Source: JBBAGC01 sp964491265 | Lineage (GTDB): Bacteria > Spirochaetota > UBA4802 > UBA5550 | Direction: 5' to 3' | Assembly (NCBI GenBank): GCA_964491265.1 | Contig: CAZBFP010000003.1 | Span: 62,001 to 126,000, forward strand | DNA length: 64,000 nucleotides | In this document: positions 52,682 through 61,242 of the stretch, in pieces | How the letters are laid out: each line of letters begins with the position of its first letter | Position numbering within the stretch: position 1 is the stretch's first letter | Translations under genes and position numbers: made by a program | The notes under the pieces: generated by a model | The model's input: only the letters and a program-made list of their open reading frames with translations | The model's database searches: none | What the model was told of the DNA's origin: nothing

Positions 52682-53569
52682 ATGATAAAGAAAATTTCTG
52701 GCTTAATACTTATTATATTCATGCTCCCTGTTTTCGGATTTGCATCCGGCAGCGCACCGGCCTGTGATACAAAGTTCCCGGTTGTACTTGCCCACGGAAT
52801 GGGGGCACAGGCTAAAATCTTAAATATTGTTGATTACTGGTGGGGAATTGAAGGGGCACTGGAAGATGAAGGTGCAGATGTTTATATAACATCAGTTAAT
52901 GGAATGGACAGCACCGCAAATAAGGCTGCAGCTTTTAAAACACAGTTTCTTCAGATACTTGCAATATCCGGTAAACAGAAAGCAAATATTATCGGGCATT
53001 CACATGGAACTGTTTATACAAGATACGCTATATCCAACCTGGGCCTTGGATCGAAAGTTGCTTCTCATACAAGTTTATCCGGGCCTCACAGAGGGAGCTC
53101 TGTAGCTGATATGGTTTTTAAAATTGTGCCTAATCAGGGATGGAACCTGGTAGGGGATACAATGGATATAGTATATACATTTATCTTCGGTGACAAAAAC
53201 CCTAATTCTCTTGAAAATGGACTTGAAATGACAAGGCCATATATGAGGAATGTTTTTAATCCTAATACCCCCAATGTATCGGGCGTATATTATCAGAGTG
53301 CTACTTCGAAAATCAGATATATGTCTAATAGTCTTGTTCTGGGAACATCATGGCTTATAGCTCTTTATTATGAGGGAGCAAATGATGGTCTGGTATCTGT
53401 AACATCAGCGAAATGGGGAAATTTCAGAGGAGTTGTTGAAGGCGCATGGTGGAGCGGCGGTGTTGATCATCTTAATATGGTAAACCAGTTCTTCGGAATA
53501 ACACCAGGTTTCGATGCACCTCAGTTCTATATCGATCTGGTAAGTGATCTAAAGAGCCGCGGTTTTTAA
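52682..53569 (+). CDS. Secreted triacylglycerol lipase
   Basis: A 295-residue alpha/beta hydrolase with a signal peptide (LILIIFMLPVFGFASG). VVLAHGMGAQAK forms the oxyanion-hole loop. The nucleophile elbow is IIGHSHGTVYTR with Ser107. The predicted acid is Asp235 in EGANDGLVSV, and the base is His263 in GGVDHLNMVN. The SLSGPHRGSSVAD segment is typical of bacterial family I true lipases, which need a specific foldase. The next gene is such a foldase candidate, separated by a terminator. Confidence 0.85.
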   Translation: MIKKISGLILIIFMLPVFGFASGSAPACDTKFPVVLAHGMGAQAKILNIVDYWWGIEGALEDEGADVYITSVNGMDSTANKAAAFKTQFLQILAISGKQKANIIGHSHGTVYTRYAISNLGLGSKVASHTSLSGPHRGSSVADMVFKIVPNQGWNLVGDTMDIVYTFIFGDKNPNSLENGLEMTRPYMRNVFNPNTPNVSGVYYQSATSKIRYMSNSLVLGTSWLIALYYEGANDGLVSVTSAKWGNFRGVVEGAWWSGGVDHLNMVNQFFGITPGFDAPQFYIDLVSDLKSRGF

Positions 53570-53591
53570 AAAAGCGTAATAATAAATATCC

Positions 53592-53623
53592 CGGGGGCTG
53601 TCGATTTACGGCAGCCCCTTTTT
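53592..53623 (+). terminator. Terminator between the lipase and its chaperone
   Basis: GGGGCTG (53594-53600) pairs with CAGCCCC (53612-53618) followed by five T. Partial read-through would set the lipase to chaperone ratio. Confidence 0.75.
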
Positions 53624-53642
53624 ATTAATATGGGAGGAATTT

Positions 53643-54659
53643 GTGAAAGGGGAAAATAAAAAGATTATTTTTCTTGTACCTGTACTGCTGGTTTTAGCTG
53701 TTATTGTAGTAAATGTGGTTTCTAAAAGTTTCAGCAATAATGATCAAAAAATAATTTCTGCGCCTGCAGATAAGGTGAGCTATCAGGATGTAAGGGATTA
53801 TCTTAAAAAAGTTGATTTTGATGAGAATACATCAAAAGAATTGTTTAAAAACAGGGTTATCAATAACTACACTTTGAAATATTTTAAATTTCTGCAGAAT
53901 CGTTTTAAGGAGATGCCTCTTGAGGAGCATCTTGCAGCTGTAAAGGCCTACCTTTACTCTTCAATGGATATGAATGAAGCTGATATGCTTTTTGAGGTTT
54001 ATAAGAAATATATAGATTATGAGAATATGATGGTTGTTGAATTGGGCAAAATGGACTCAATTAATTCTACATCAGATTATCTTAATATTCTAAGAATGAT
54101 GAAGAATAAGCAGGAGGATTTTTTCGGCAGGGAGAATGCTGAAATCCTTTTCGGTGCATCTCTTAAGATGAAGGAGTATCCAATAAGGAGATCTGCGATA
54201 ATTAATGATAACACCATGTATGCTGCAGAAAAAAAAGAGAAAATTGATAGGCTTAACAGGGAGATGTGGGGTAAAGACTCAGAGAGTGTGGAAAATTCAA
54301 AGAAACCTTATGTGGCCTATAATGAAAAACTTTCACTCCATTCAAAAGATTTTATGGAGATGAGTGATGCAGATAAGTATGTAAAAATCAGTGAAATGAG
54401 AAAAGAAATTTTTCCTCAGGAGATAGTTGAGCGCCTGGAGAATCTTGATATGGAACTTGAGGCGGAAAAAGGGAGAGAAGAATTGTACCGTAATAAATAT
54501 GATTCAATTATGAGTGACAGCACCCTTACAGCAACCCAGAAGCAGGAGAGAATCTATTCTGTACAGACTGAGATTTTCGGGGATAATGCTGAGCTGATAA
54601 GGAGACGTGAACTTATTGAATCGGGTAAAATTGATATAATGGAAGAATTGAATAAGTAG
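53643..54659 (+). CDS. Lipase-specific foldase (Lif-like) chaperone
   Basis: The 338-residue protein starts at GTG behind GGGAGGAA. One N-terminal membrane anchor (FLVPVLLVLAVIVVNVV) is followed by a long, charged all-helical periplasmic domain, the layout of LifO/Lif. QEDFFGRENAEILFGASLKM resembles the family's central block, and QTEIFGDNAELIRR repeats it near the C terminus. The RxxFDY(L/F)LSA motif is not obvious (RVINNYTLKYFKFLQ lies at its place), so it is a divergent member. Its position directly after a true lipase strongly supports the role. Confidence 0.75.
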   Translation: MKGENKKIIFLVPVLLVLAVIVVNVVSKSFSNNDQKIISAPADKVSYQDVRDYLKKVDFDENTSKELFKNRVINNYTLKYFKFLQNRFKEMPLEEHLAAVKAYLYSSMDMNEADMLFEVYKKYIDYENMMVVELGKMDSINSTSDYLNILRMMKNKQEDFFGRENAEILFGASLKMKEYPIRRSAIINDNTMYAAEKKEKIDRLNREMWGKDSESVENSKKPYVAYNEKLSLHSKDFMEMSDADKYVKISEMRKEIFPQEIVERLENLDMELEAEKGREELYRNKYDSIMSDSTLTATQKQERIYSVQTEIFGDNAELIRRRELIESGKIDIMEELNK

Positions 54660-54661
54660 TT

Positions 54662-56149
54662 TTATTTTTCTGCCGGGCTTAAAATATATAAAGTAATACC
54701 GGACATTACTATAAGTGCGGCAAAAATTATTATAAGGTCCCCGAAGATTGTGTAGAAGGATATTAATCCGGTTTTACCTGAAGTACCGGAAATTACACCC
54801 TCTTTATTCAGGTCAAGTGAGTCTGCTAATCTGCCCGAAGGTGTAATTATTGCGCTTACTCCGCTGTTTGTGACCCGTGCAATGAAGCGTCTGTTCTCTA
54901 CTGCTCTGACAATATTGCTGTATAGGTGCATATGCGGTTCATAAGTATTGCCGAACCAGGAATCATTAGCCACATTGATTAAAATGTCCGCACCCCCTGC
55001 CGCAGCATTTCTTATGTATGAAGGGTAGAGTGATTCAAAGCACACTGAAAGTCCTATTGTAAAATTTCCATGCCTGAATAGAGGGGAGGAGTCACCCTCA
55101 GCAAAAGTATCAGGTGAGCCCATTATACTCCCATGACTTAATCCGGCAAATCTTCTTTCTGAATAGGGGAAAAGAATTTTTTTGTCATATATATGTTTTA
55201 GTATACCCCGGCTGCTTATAAATATTGAGTTAAAAGTATTCCCGTCAGCATCTTTCCGTGTCCCCCCTGTGATAAAGAGACTCTCATCACCGATCAGTGA
55301 ATTAACTGATTTCATTATTTCAAAATTTACTCTGTCTGAAGAATTTAAAACTGTTTCGGGCCAGATAACAATGCCGTTACTATTATGATTTTCTGTTGTT
55401 AATTCAATATAGTTCCGGTATGTCATAAAAGAGAGGCTGCTGTCCCATCTGTCCAGGGAACCGGTATTACCCTGCACACCGGTGATGTTAATTGTTTCTG
55501 TTTCAGGGAGTCCCGTTATTTTTTTCTCTTTAATAATTCCATAAACAAAAACTGCAGTTATAAGAATAGTTAGAGGTACCAGATTGATGATCTTCTTTTG
55601 TCTGCTTACAATATATTGAGCAAGTACATAATTGGTATAAACAATGATGAAGGAGACACCGTATATTCCGGTAATATCTGCTATCTGAATAAAGGGGGTG
55701 TATACCTGTGAATATCCGATAAAACCCCAGGGGATAAAAAAATCGGTCATTTCCCTTAGATAATCTGCTATTACCCATAATGATGGGGGAAGGAGCAGAT
55801 TTAAAAAAGTAAATCTGGTTTTGAGCAGATGAAGGGCTGTCCCATATAATGAATAAATAAATGTCAGAGGCAATATTACCAGGGATAGGATAATTAATAG
55901 AACATATAAGAAGCTGCTGCCGTAGTGAACAATCCCTGCATAAAATAGAGGTGTTGAGAGCATTAAAGCAAGGGGGATAGTGAATATGAGGCAGTTTAAA
56001 ATGACTGTTTTAGCATTAAGGCTTTTATGTATTGCTATAAAAAAAGGGATTAAAGAAAAAAAAGCCAGGTACTGAGTAGACCAGTTTGGAGATGAAAAAA
56101 AGAATAGGAAAGATGATATAACAGGTAATAAGTAAATATGGTTTACCAG
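54662..56149 (-). CDS. lnt: Apolipoprotein N-acyltransferase with a non-canonical start
   Basis: The conventional frame starts at ATG 55963, but the same frame continues open upstream with Lnt-like sequence (SSPNWSTQYLAFFSLIPFFI) into the end of the M23 gene. It contains no ATG, GTG or TTG there. A CTG at 56149 overlapping the M23 stop would give 495 residues, the normal Lnt length. The nitrilase-domain triad is present: Glu in VIWPETVLN, Lys in IYDKKILFPYSERR, Cys in IGLSVCFESLYP. NVANDSWFGNTYEPHMHL is a family block. It N-acylates lipoproteins in the inner membrane. The exact start is inferred. Confidence 0.85.
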   Translation of the reverse strand: MVNHIYLLPVISSFLFFFSSPNWSTQYLAFFSLIPFFIAIHKSLNAKTVILNCLIFTIPLALMLSTPLFYAGIVHYGSSFLYVLLIILSLVILPLTFIYSLYGTALHLLKTRFTFLNLLLPPSLWVIADYLREMTDFFIPWGFIGYSQVYTPFIQIADITGIYGVSFIIVYTNYVLAQYIVSRQKKIINLVPLTILITAVFVYGIIKEKKITGLPETETINITGVQGNTGSLDRWDSSLSFMTYRNYIELTTENHNSNGIVIWPETVLNSSDRVNFEIMKSVNSLIGDESLFITGGTRKDADGNTFNSIFISSRGILKHIYDKKILFPYSERRFAGLSHGSIMGSPDTFAEGDSSPLFRHGNFTIGLSVCFESLYPSYIRNAAAGGADILINVANDSWFGNTYEPHMHLYSNIVRAVENRRFIARVTNSGVSAIITPSGRLADSLDLNKEGVISGTSGKTGLISFYTIFGDLIIIFAALIVMSGITLYILSPAEK

Positions 56150-57114
56150 ATAAATCTTAAAGGATTGGTTGGTGCACCATGACGAATGATTGTATAATGA
56201 AGGTGAGGGCCTGTTGATCTTCCGGTAGACCCTACGGTTGATATTATATCACCCTTTTCAACCCAGTCACCTTTTTTTACAAAAATTTTAAGGCAATGAG
56301 CGTACATGGATGTATACCCGTCGTGATGCTGAATGATAACTGTGTTTCCGTAACCGTCCCGCCACCCTGCAAAAAATACCATCCCCTCTCTTACAGATCT
56401 TATCTGAGTGCCTGTTCGTGTCGCAATATCTATCCCGTTATGAAATGATGTTTCACCACCGTGTGAAAAGGGGCTTATTCTGTCGCCGAACATTGAAGTA
56501 AAAAATCCGGTGTTCAATGGGCTTAAAAATGCAAGTTTATACCTGTAGAGCATTTTAATGTCCCTGTTTACAACTTCAGGAATCGCATCTTTGAAAAAAA
56601 CCATACGGATATCATCCGGTGAAATAATACGGAAAAAGCTCGGTTTATAATCGCCTGCCACATGAGCATCATAGTTTAATATGTTTTTCATGCGTTTAAC
56701 ATCAGAATAATCATCAATTGCCACAAGGGCGCCATCCTGAGAGGGGATTACGATTCTTGTCCCTGCGCTGATGTTCATCTCTTTAAGGTGGGGATTTGCT
56801 GATATAATTGTTTCAATCGATACATTAAATCTTGAACGGATTTTCCAGATTGTATCATTCTGAGACGCGGTATAGATTGTAAATTCAACACCGGGGTTAT
56901 AGGGGTATGATTCAAGAAAATTAATATAATTATCCTCTGATGTGAAGATAGGGAAACCTTCTATCAGTTCATATGAGTCTTTATCTACAGAGACTTTTTT
57001 GAAGAATATAAAAGAAATGAGATTGCCTGTGATTAGTATTAGTATTATTGCAGAAATGGCTATTGCAGAATATTTTTTTATCTGCTTTAACTGGTATAAA
57101 GTCGGCATTGCCAT
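56143..57114 (-). CDS. LysM-M23 peptidoglycan peptidase
   Basis: A 323-residue protein with an N-terminal membrane segment (YSAIAISAIILILITGN). A LysM domain spans about residues 75-125 (IWKIRSRFNVSIETIISANP, AGTRIVIPSQ). The C-terminal M23 lytic domain has FHNGIDIATRTGTQI (His and Asp zinc ligands) and STGRSTGPHLHYTIIRHG (HxH). These cleave peptide crosslinks, or act as division activators when zinc residues are missing; here they are present. The gene overlaps lnt and touches proC. Confidence 0.9.
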   Translation of the reverse strand: MAMPTLYQLKQIKKYSAIAISAIILILITGNLISFIFFKKVSVDKDSYELIEGFPIFTSEDNYINFLESYPYNPGVEFTIYTASQNDTIWKIRSRFNVSIETIISANPHLKEMNISAGTRIVIPSQDGALVAIDDYSDVKRMKNILNYDAHVAGDYKPSFFRIISPDDIRMVFFKDAIPEVVNRDIKMLYRYKLAFLSPLNTGFFTSMFGDRISPFSHGGETSFHNGIDIATRTGTQIRSVREGMVFFAGWRDGYGNTVIIQHHDGYTSMYAHCLKIFVKKGDWVEKGDIISTVGSTGRSTGPHLHYTIIRHGAPTNPLRFIW

Positions 57115-57908
57115 CAGGTTTTACCAAGCTCCTTTGATTTTAAAACAGCAGCTTCAATTGCATCTATAATTATTCCGCTGAAACCGGCTTTTTCCAGTAC
57201 ATGAATTGCTTCTATTGTAGTCCCGCCAGGTGAAGCGACCTGATCTCTAAGTTTAATAGGGTTTTCTTTTTTGTCAAGAAACATTTTTGCAGAACCGTAA
57301 ACTGTTTGCGCTGCAAGTGTAAGGGCATCATCTCTGGGTATGCCCATCTTAACCGCACCGTCAGCAATAGCCTGTATAAATGTAAAAACGTATGCTGGGC
57401 CGCTGCCGGAAACCCCTGTAACTGCATCCATGAGCTTTTCAGGGAGTATAAGCACTTTTCCTGTATACGTGAGTATTGTTTTTATATTTTCAAGTTCATC
57501 GGAGTTAACATTTTCACCGGAACATATTACTGTCATACCGCACCCTGCAAGTGCCGGCGTATTGGGCATGGCCCGGACAATTTTTTTGTCTATACCCGCG
57601 CCTCTTGCCAGGGTTTCTATTTTTATCCCTGCAGCGACTGATACTATTATGCCGTTGTATTTGCGGAGTTTTGCAAGAATCTCATCAACTTTGTCGGTTT
57701 TAACAGCAATTATCAGGATGTCAGAGGTTTCAATAACCTCTTCAATAAAAGGGGACACCGTAACCCCTTCAATCTTCCCCGATTTTTCAGGGTCTGTATC
57801 ATAAACATGAATCTGTTCAGGGGGGAGTGAACCGGATAACCCGGCTGCAATTGCGCCGCCCATATTGCCCAGCCCTATAATGCCGATTTTTTTTTCAATT
57901 TTTTTCAT
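57114..57908 (-). CDS. proC: Pyrroline-5-carboxylate reductase
   Basis: This 264-residue protein has the NADPH-binding start IGIIGLGNMGGAIAAGL and the catalytic region VTGVSGSGPAYVFTFIQAIA, then GIPRDDALTLAAQTVYGSA and VASPGGTTIEAIHVLE. It makes proline from P5C. It overlaps both the YggS-type gene and the M23 gene by a few bases in a tight operon. Confidence 0.93.
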   Translation of the reverse strand: MKKIEKKIGIIGLGNMGGAIAAGLSGSLPPEQIHVYDTDPEKSGKIEGVTVSPFIEEVIETSDILIIAVKTDKVDEILAKLRKYNGIIVSVAAGIKIETLARGAGIDKKIVRAMPNTPALAGCGMTVICSGENVNSDELENIKTILTYTGKVLILPEKLMDAVTGVSGSGPAYVFTFIQAIADGAVKMGIPRDDALTLAAQTVYGSAKMFLDKKENPIKLRDQVASPGGTTIEAIHVLEKAGFSGIIIDAIEAAVLKSKELGKT

Positions 57909-58591
57909 TGATATGATCTCCCTCCAAAAATTGCGGAACCGATTCTTACAAGTGTGGAACCTTCTTCAATTGCAATGAGGTAATCATCTGACATACCCAT
58001 AGAAATTTCAGTTAAATTTATGGAAAGTTCCCTGTTGATTCTCTCCATTGTTTTTGCTGTAAGTGAAAATGATTTAATTATATCACTTATAGTGTCGGTA
58101 AGTGGGCCAATTGTCATTATACCCTTGAGATTCAGGTTTTTAAGTTCAATAATGCTCCCGGCAAGATCAACAGCCTGGTCAGGGGAGATGCCGCTTTTTG
58201 TATCCTCACCTGATGAATTAATCTGTATAAGTATATTCTGTATTTTAGCAGAATTTTCTGCTTCCCTGTTTAATTTTTCTGCTGTGGATAAGCTGTCTAT
58301 TGAATGTATAAGGGAAAAGAGTTTTACTGCATCCTTTGATTTATTTGACTGCAGGTGGCCAACCATATGAAATTCAAAATCACCTTTGATAAGAGGGATT
58401 TTATTTTTCGCCTCCTGGATTTTATTTTCACCAAAAAGATTTATACCGCTGTTTACAGCTTCCTGAACTGTATCTGAGCTGAATGTTTTCGATACAGCCA
58501 CAACTTTAATAGAATGGGGATCCCTTGAGCATTTCAGGGCTTTTTCATTGATTGAGTCAATGATTGACTTGTAGTTATCGTAGATATTCAT
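57905..58591 (-). CDS. YggS/PLPBP-type PLP homeostasis protein
   Basis: A 228-residue alanine-racemase-fold protein with PLP Lys in KVVAVSKTFSSDTVQEAV and the FGENKIQEAKNKI block, FHMVGHLQSNKSKDAV, and EISMGMSDDYLIAIEEGSTL followed by VRIGSAIFG. The family controls free PLP and amino acid pools. Co-location with proC is common in bacteria. Its upstream region carries element H. Confidence 0.93.
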   Translation of the reverse strand: MNIYDNYKSIIDSINEKALKCSRDPHSIKVVAVSKTFSSDTVQEAVNSGINLFGENKIQEAKNKIPLIKGDFEFHMVGHLQSNKSKDAVKLFSLIHSIDSLSTAEKLNREAENSAKIQNILIQINSSGEDTKSGISPDQAVDLAGSIIELKNLNLKGIMTIGPLTDTISDIIKSFSLTAKTMERINRELSINLTEISMGMSDDYLIAIEEGSTLVRIGSAIFGGRSYQ

Positions 58592-58667
58592 GGTCTTCTG
58601 TTTAACCTGGTAAAGAGAAATAAAATATTTTAAAGCTTTATACTTAAAATATTTTATATTATAAGTA

Positions 58668-58931
58668 AGTGTTAATTCCTTAACTTTTTTCCGAAATAAA
58701 ATGCTCTAATATCCGGGGCTGTCCAAAAAGTAATTTCCTTGTCATACCGGCTGTAGCGTAGCGTAATGCCGGTATCTCTTAGGCTTGATTTAATCAGGAG
58801 ATTCCGGTATTTGCAATAATTGAAGTTGCAAAACCGGAATGACAAATCCCCGAAAATCTGACTTTTGAGACAGCCCCGGATATGGGAAACATCATTATTG
58901 CACTAAAAAATATATTGAGGAATTATTACTG
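58668..58931 (+). repeat. Palindromic element family 1, copy H, interrupted by a second element
   Basis: The left part runs AGTGTTAATTCCTTAACTTT...ATGCTCTAATATCC and the right part GGATATGGGAAACATCATTA...GAGGAATTATTACTG. Together these match the flanks of other copies, but the central hairpin is replaced by about 165 bases. It lies upstream of the YggS-type operon. Confidence 0.85.
58714..58883. repeat. Palindromic element family 2, copy 2, nested within copy H
   Basis: The arms ATCCGGGGCTGTC and GACAGCCCCGGAT bound an inner unit that starts TTGTCATACCGG and ends AACCGGAATGACAA. ATCAGGAGATTCCGG is shared with copy 1 at 16484-16571. Confidence 0.75.
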
Positions 58932-59089
58932 ATTATAAGTATAATAGTTGTATTTATATTTATAATAGTCAAGTTTTATATTTTTCTTGAAATTATACTG
59001 TCGCCCGGGTCTTCAATATGTTAAGTATGGTGAAGTAATTTACGGTCGGGGTAAAGGTTTTGTTAAAGATTACTGCTTTAATCAGATAT

Positions 59090-59501
59090 ATGAAAAGTGA
59101 TGAATACAGAAAACTGGCAGCAGCGAGCTGGAATATGAGCTGGCCCATGATTTTTATTATGTTCTTTGAATTTATCATCAGTCTCACAGATGTTTTTATT
59201 GCCGGAAAGCTGGGGAGAGAATATCAGGCAGCTGTAGGTTTTTCCATGCAGGTATACTTTATTTTTATTGTAGTTGCTAACTCACTCACAACAGGTGTCG
59301 TTTCCTCTGTATCGAAATTATTTTCTTCGCAGAATAGTAAAGCGGTATCCGATTCTGTACATACTGCAATATTATCTGCTGGGCATTGCTGCTGATTTTG
59401 GCGCAACCGGGGTCTGGTGGTCCATGAATATTTCCATATTTGTCTATGCTCTTTTTGTTATAAGGAGATACAAAAGGAGGGAGTGGCTTGATATTATCTG
59501 A
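59090..59501 (+). pseudogene. MATE efflux transporter remnant with a large internal deletion
   Basis: The first part encodes a MATE N terminus (AAASWNMSWPMIFIMFFEF, ISLTDVFIAGKLGREYQAAV, NSLTTGVVSSVSKLFSSQNS). At about 59380 the frame shifts straight into a MATE-like C terminus (YYLLGIAADFGATGVWWSMN, IRRYKRREWLDII). About 300 residues of the usual 450 are missing. It cannot be a functional transporter. The deletion joined the two ends out of frame. Confidence 0.75.
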
Positions 59502-59648
59502 AGAGAAGCTGAATTTATCACATAAGAAAATTCTGGATGAAAGGCTCAGAAAGACCGGGTTGAAAATATCGGAGTACAGTTTTAATCCTCATATAAAACA
59601 AGCGAACTGATAAAAAAATACAGAATAATCCTGAAGCAGAAAAAATGA
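59488..59648 (+). pseudogene. Remnant of a DUF2156-like (lysyltransferase-domain) gene
   Basis: TTG 59488, with GGAGG upstream and overlapping the MATE end, opens MILSEEKLNLSHKKILDERL...GLKISEYSFN, which resembles the start of DUF2156 proteins. The frame breaks at 59608; another frame continues SELIKKYRIILKQKK to 59648. Only the two ends seem left. The family assignment rests on one short block and is tentative. Confidence 0.4.
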
Positions 59649-59745
59649 ATCTTTGTTAAATAATTGGCCGGTAGATTGAATTTGTATTAAAATTTTGTTA
59701 AGTTAATACAAGCATGATTATTCAATAAGGCTGGTAATAATAGAA

Positions 59746-60483
59746 ATGGATTTTTACAGCAACATTAGCAGGTATTATGATGATATTTTCCCATTTAGTC
59801 CGGAGCAGGCTGGTTTCATAGAAAGCTATTTCACACCCCCATATCATAATGTGAATATTCTCGATGCAGGATGCGGTACAGGGGTTCTGGCAATAGAGCT
59901 GGCACTAAGGGGGTTTAATGTCCATGCTATCGATTCTGAACCTCAGATGATCAACAGCGCAATTATTAAAAAAGAGAGACTTAATCTTTCAGGTTCACCA
60001 ATTTTTGATGAAGCTGATATGCGGTTAGTTTCCCAGAAATATATTCCTGGTACATTTAACGCAGTTCTTTCATTCGGAAATACACTTGTTCATCTATTAA
60101 AAAATGAAGATATTATATCATTTGTTGATGGCGCCAGAAGGGTTCTAAAAGAGAATGGTTTTTTTCTGCTTCAGATATTGAATTATGATTATATTCTGGC
60201 AAATCAGATAAGGAAACTGCCGGTAATTGAAAATGATATTGTAATTTTTGAAAGGTACTATGATTTCAGGCCTCAGGATTTTATCAGCTTTATTACCAGG
60301 CTTACTATTAAGAAGGATAGGAGAACTTATCATAATAAAATCAAGCTGAATCCTCTTAAACGGGATACCCTGGCAGAAATTCTTACTAATGCCGGGTTCA
60401 GGGATCCTGATTTTTATGGAGATTTCTCCAGGCAGTCCCTGAATGAGGATAGTCTCACCCTTGTTGCTGCTGTAAAAAAATAG
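59746..60483 (+). CDS. Class I SAM-dependent methyltransferase
   Basis: A 245-residue Rossmann methyltransferase. Motif I is ILDAGCGTGVLAIELALRG, the acidic loop is HAIDSEPQMI, motif II/III is EADMRLVSQKYIPG and FNAVLSFGNTLVHLL. The N terminus YSNISRYYDDIFPFSPEQ is common in small-molecule methyltransferases of this type. The substrate is unknown. It appears intact although the genes on both sides are decayed. Confidence 0.85.
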   Translation: MDFYSNISRYYDDIFPFSPEQAGFIESYFTPPYHNVNILDAGCGTGVLAIELALRGFNVHAIDSEPQMINSAIIKKERLNLSGSPIFDEADMRLVSQKYIPGTFNAVLSFGNTLVHLLKNEDIISFVDGARRVLKENGFFLLQILNYDYILANQIRKLPVIENDIVIFERYYDFRPQDFISFITRLTIKKDRRTYHNKIKLNPLKRDTLAEILTNAGFRDPDFYGDFSRQSLNEDSLTLVAAVKK

Positions 60484-60614
60484 ACTTCAATAAAGGCTAA
60501 GTTTTAGAATCATCTTTTTTAAATAATAGACAAATCTTTGCATCTATAATAGAATAGCATAAAATAAAAAGCTCATGAATATTAATATATTTATGCGGGC
60601 AAAAGGATGTTAAA

Positions 60615-60806
60615 TTGGCAAGAAATAACTACGCCTATGAAAAGCGTCAGAGAGATCTGGCAAAAAAGAAAAAGAAAGAAGAAAAGAAAATGAAAAAACA
60701 GAGTCAGACTTCAGATCAGAATGATGCTGCTGACGATAATGATGAAATTGAAGATACAGAGACAGTGGATACCCTGGAGTCTGAAGATATCGAAAATCCT
60801 TCATAA
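60615..60806 (+). CDS. Small charged conserved-type protein, 63 residues
   Basis: TTG start behind AAGGA. The N-terminal half is basic (MARNNYAYEKRQRDLAKKKK) and the C-terminal half acidic (ADDNDEIEDTETVDTLESED). Similar short MARxNYxYEKRQxxLxKxKK proteins occur in other Gram-negative bacteria, from memory; the function is not known. Probably intrinsically disordered and possibly nucleic-acid binding. Confidence 0.65.
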   Translation: MARNNYAYEKRQRDLAKKKKKEEKKMKKQSQTSDQNDAADDNDEIEDTETVDTLESEDIENPS

Positions 60807-61029
60807 GTTTTTTAATGAAATATTATATCCGGTTTTCAGGTAAGAGTATTTTTTAAGCGGGTGTTCCCTGTAGAAAATCTTCATTTTCTGTTCCTACCTT
60901 AAAAGTTTACATTATCTCCTTTTTGTATTATATTGCAGTAGAATAATTCATATTTTTTAGAGAGAATCTCACACTAAAAACAATGTTGAAAATTAGTCCT
61001 GGATTTAATAATATATTGGGGGTTTTAAA

Positions 61030-61158
61030 ATGCTGAACTTTCTGCTATCTGCCGAACAGGAAAAAATAAAACTTGCAGCAAGGGAGTTTGCTCTAAAAGA
61101 GGTGCTTCCTCTTAGATGGTATTATGTTTCTTCCCTCAATCTGCATTCAAGAAGATAG
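61030..61158 (+). pseudogene. Acyl-CoA dehydrogenase remnant (N terminus only)
   Basis: The 42-codon frame MLNFLLSAEQEKIKLAAREF followed by ALKEVLP matches the start of acyl-CoA dehydrogenases, then stops. No more of the gene follows before 61243. The 223-base gap before it has no other feature. Confidence 0.6.
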
Positions 61159-61184
61159 ATCCTGGCAGATAAACAGTAAATTCA

Positions 61185-61215
61185 GGACATGCGCTGATAA
61201 TTCTGCCGCATGTCC
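61185..61215 (-). terminator. Hairpin downstream of the rubredoxin-like membrane protein
   Basis: GGACATGCG (61185-61193) pairs perfectly with CGCATGTCC (61207-61215). It lies 28 bases beyond the minus-strand stop. The A run at its right-hand side would be transcribed as U before the hairpin, so terminator activity is doubtful. Confidence 0.4.
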
Positions 61216-61242
61216 GATTTAAAAAAAGCAAACTCCGCTTAT

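Noticed and set aside
10117..58931. Possible CRISPR array from the repeated GC-rich palindromes
   Set aside because: The copies are thousands of bases apart, vary in sequence and orientation, and have no regular spacers or cas genes.
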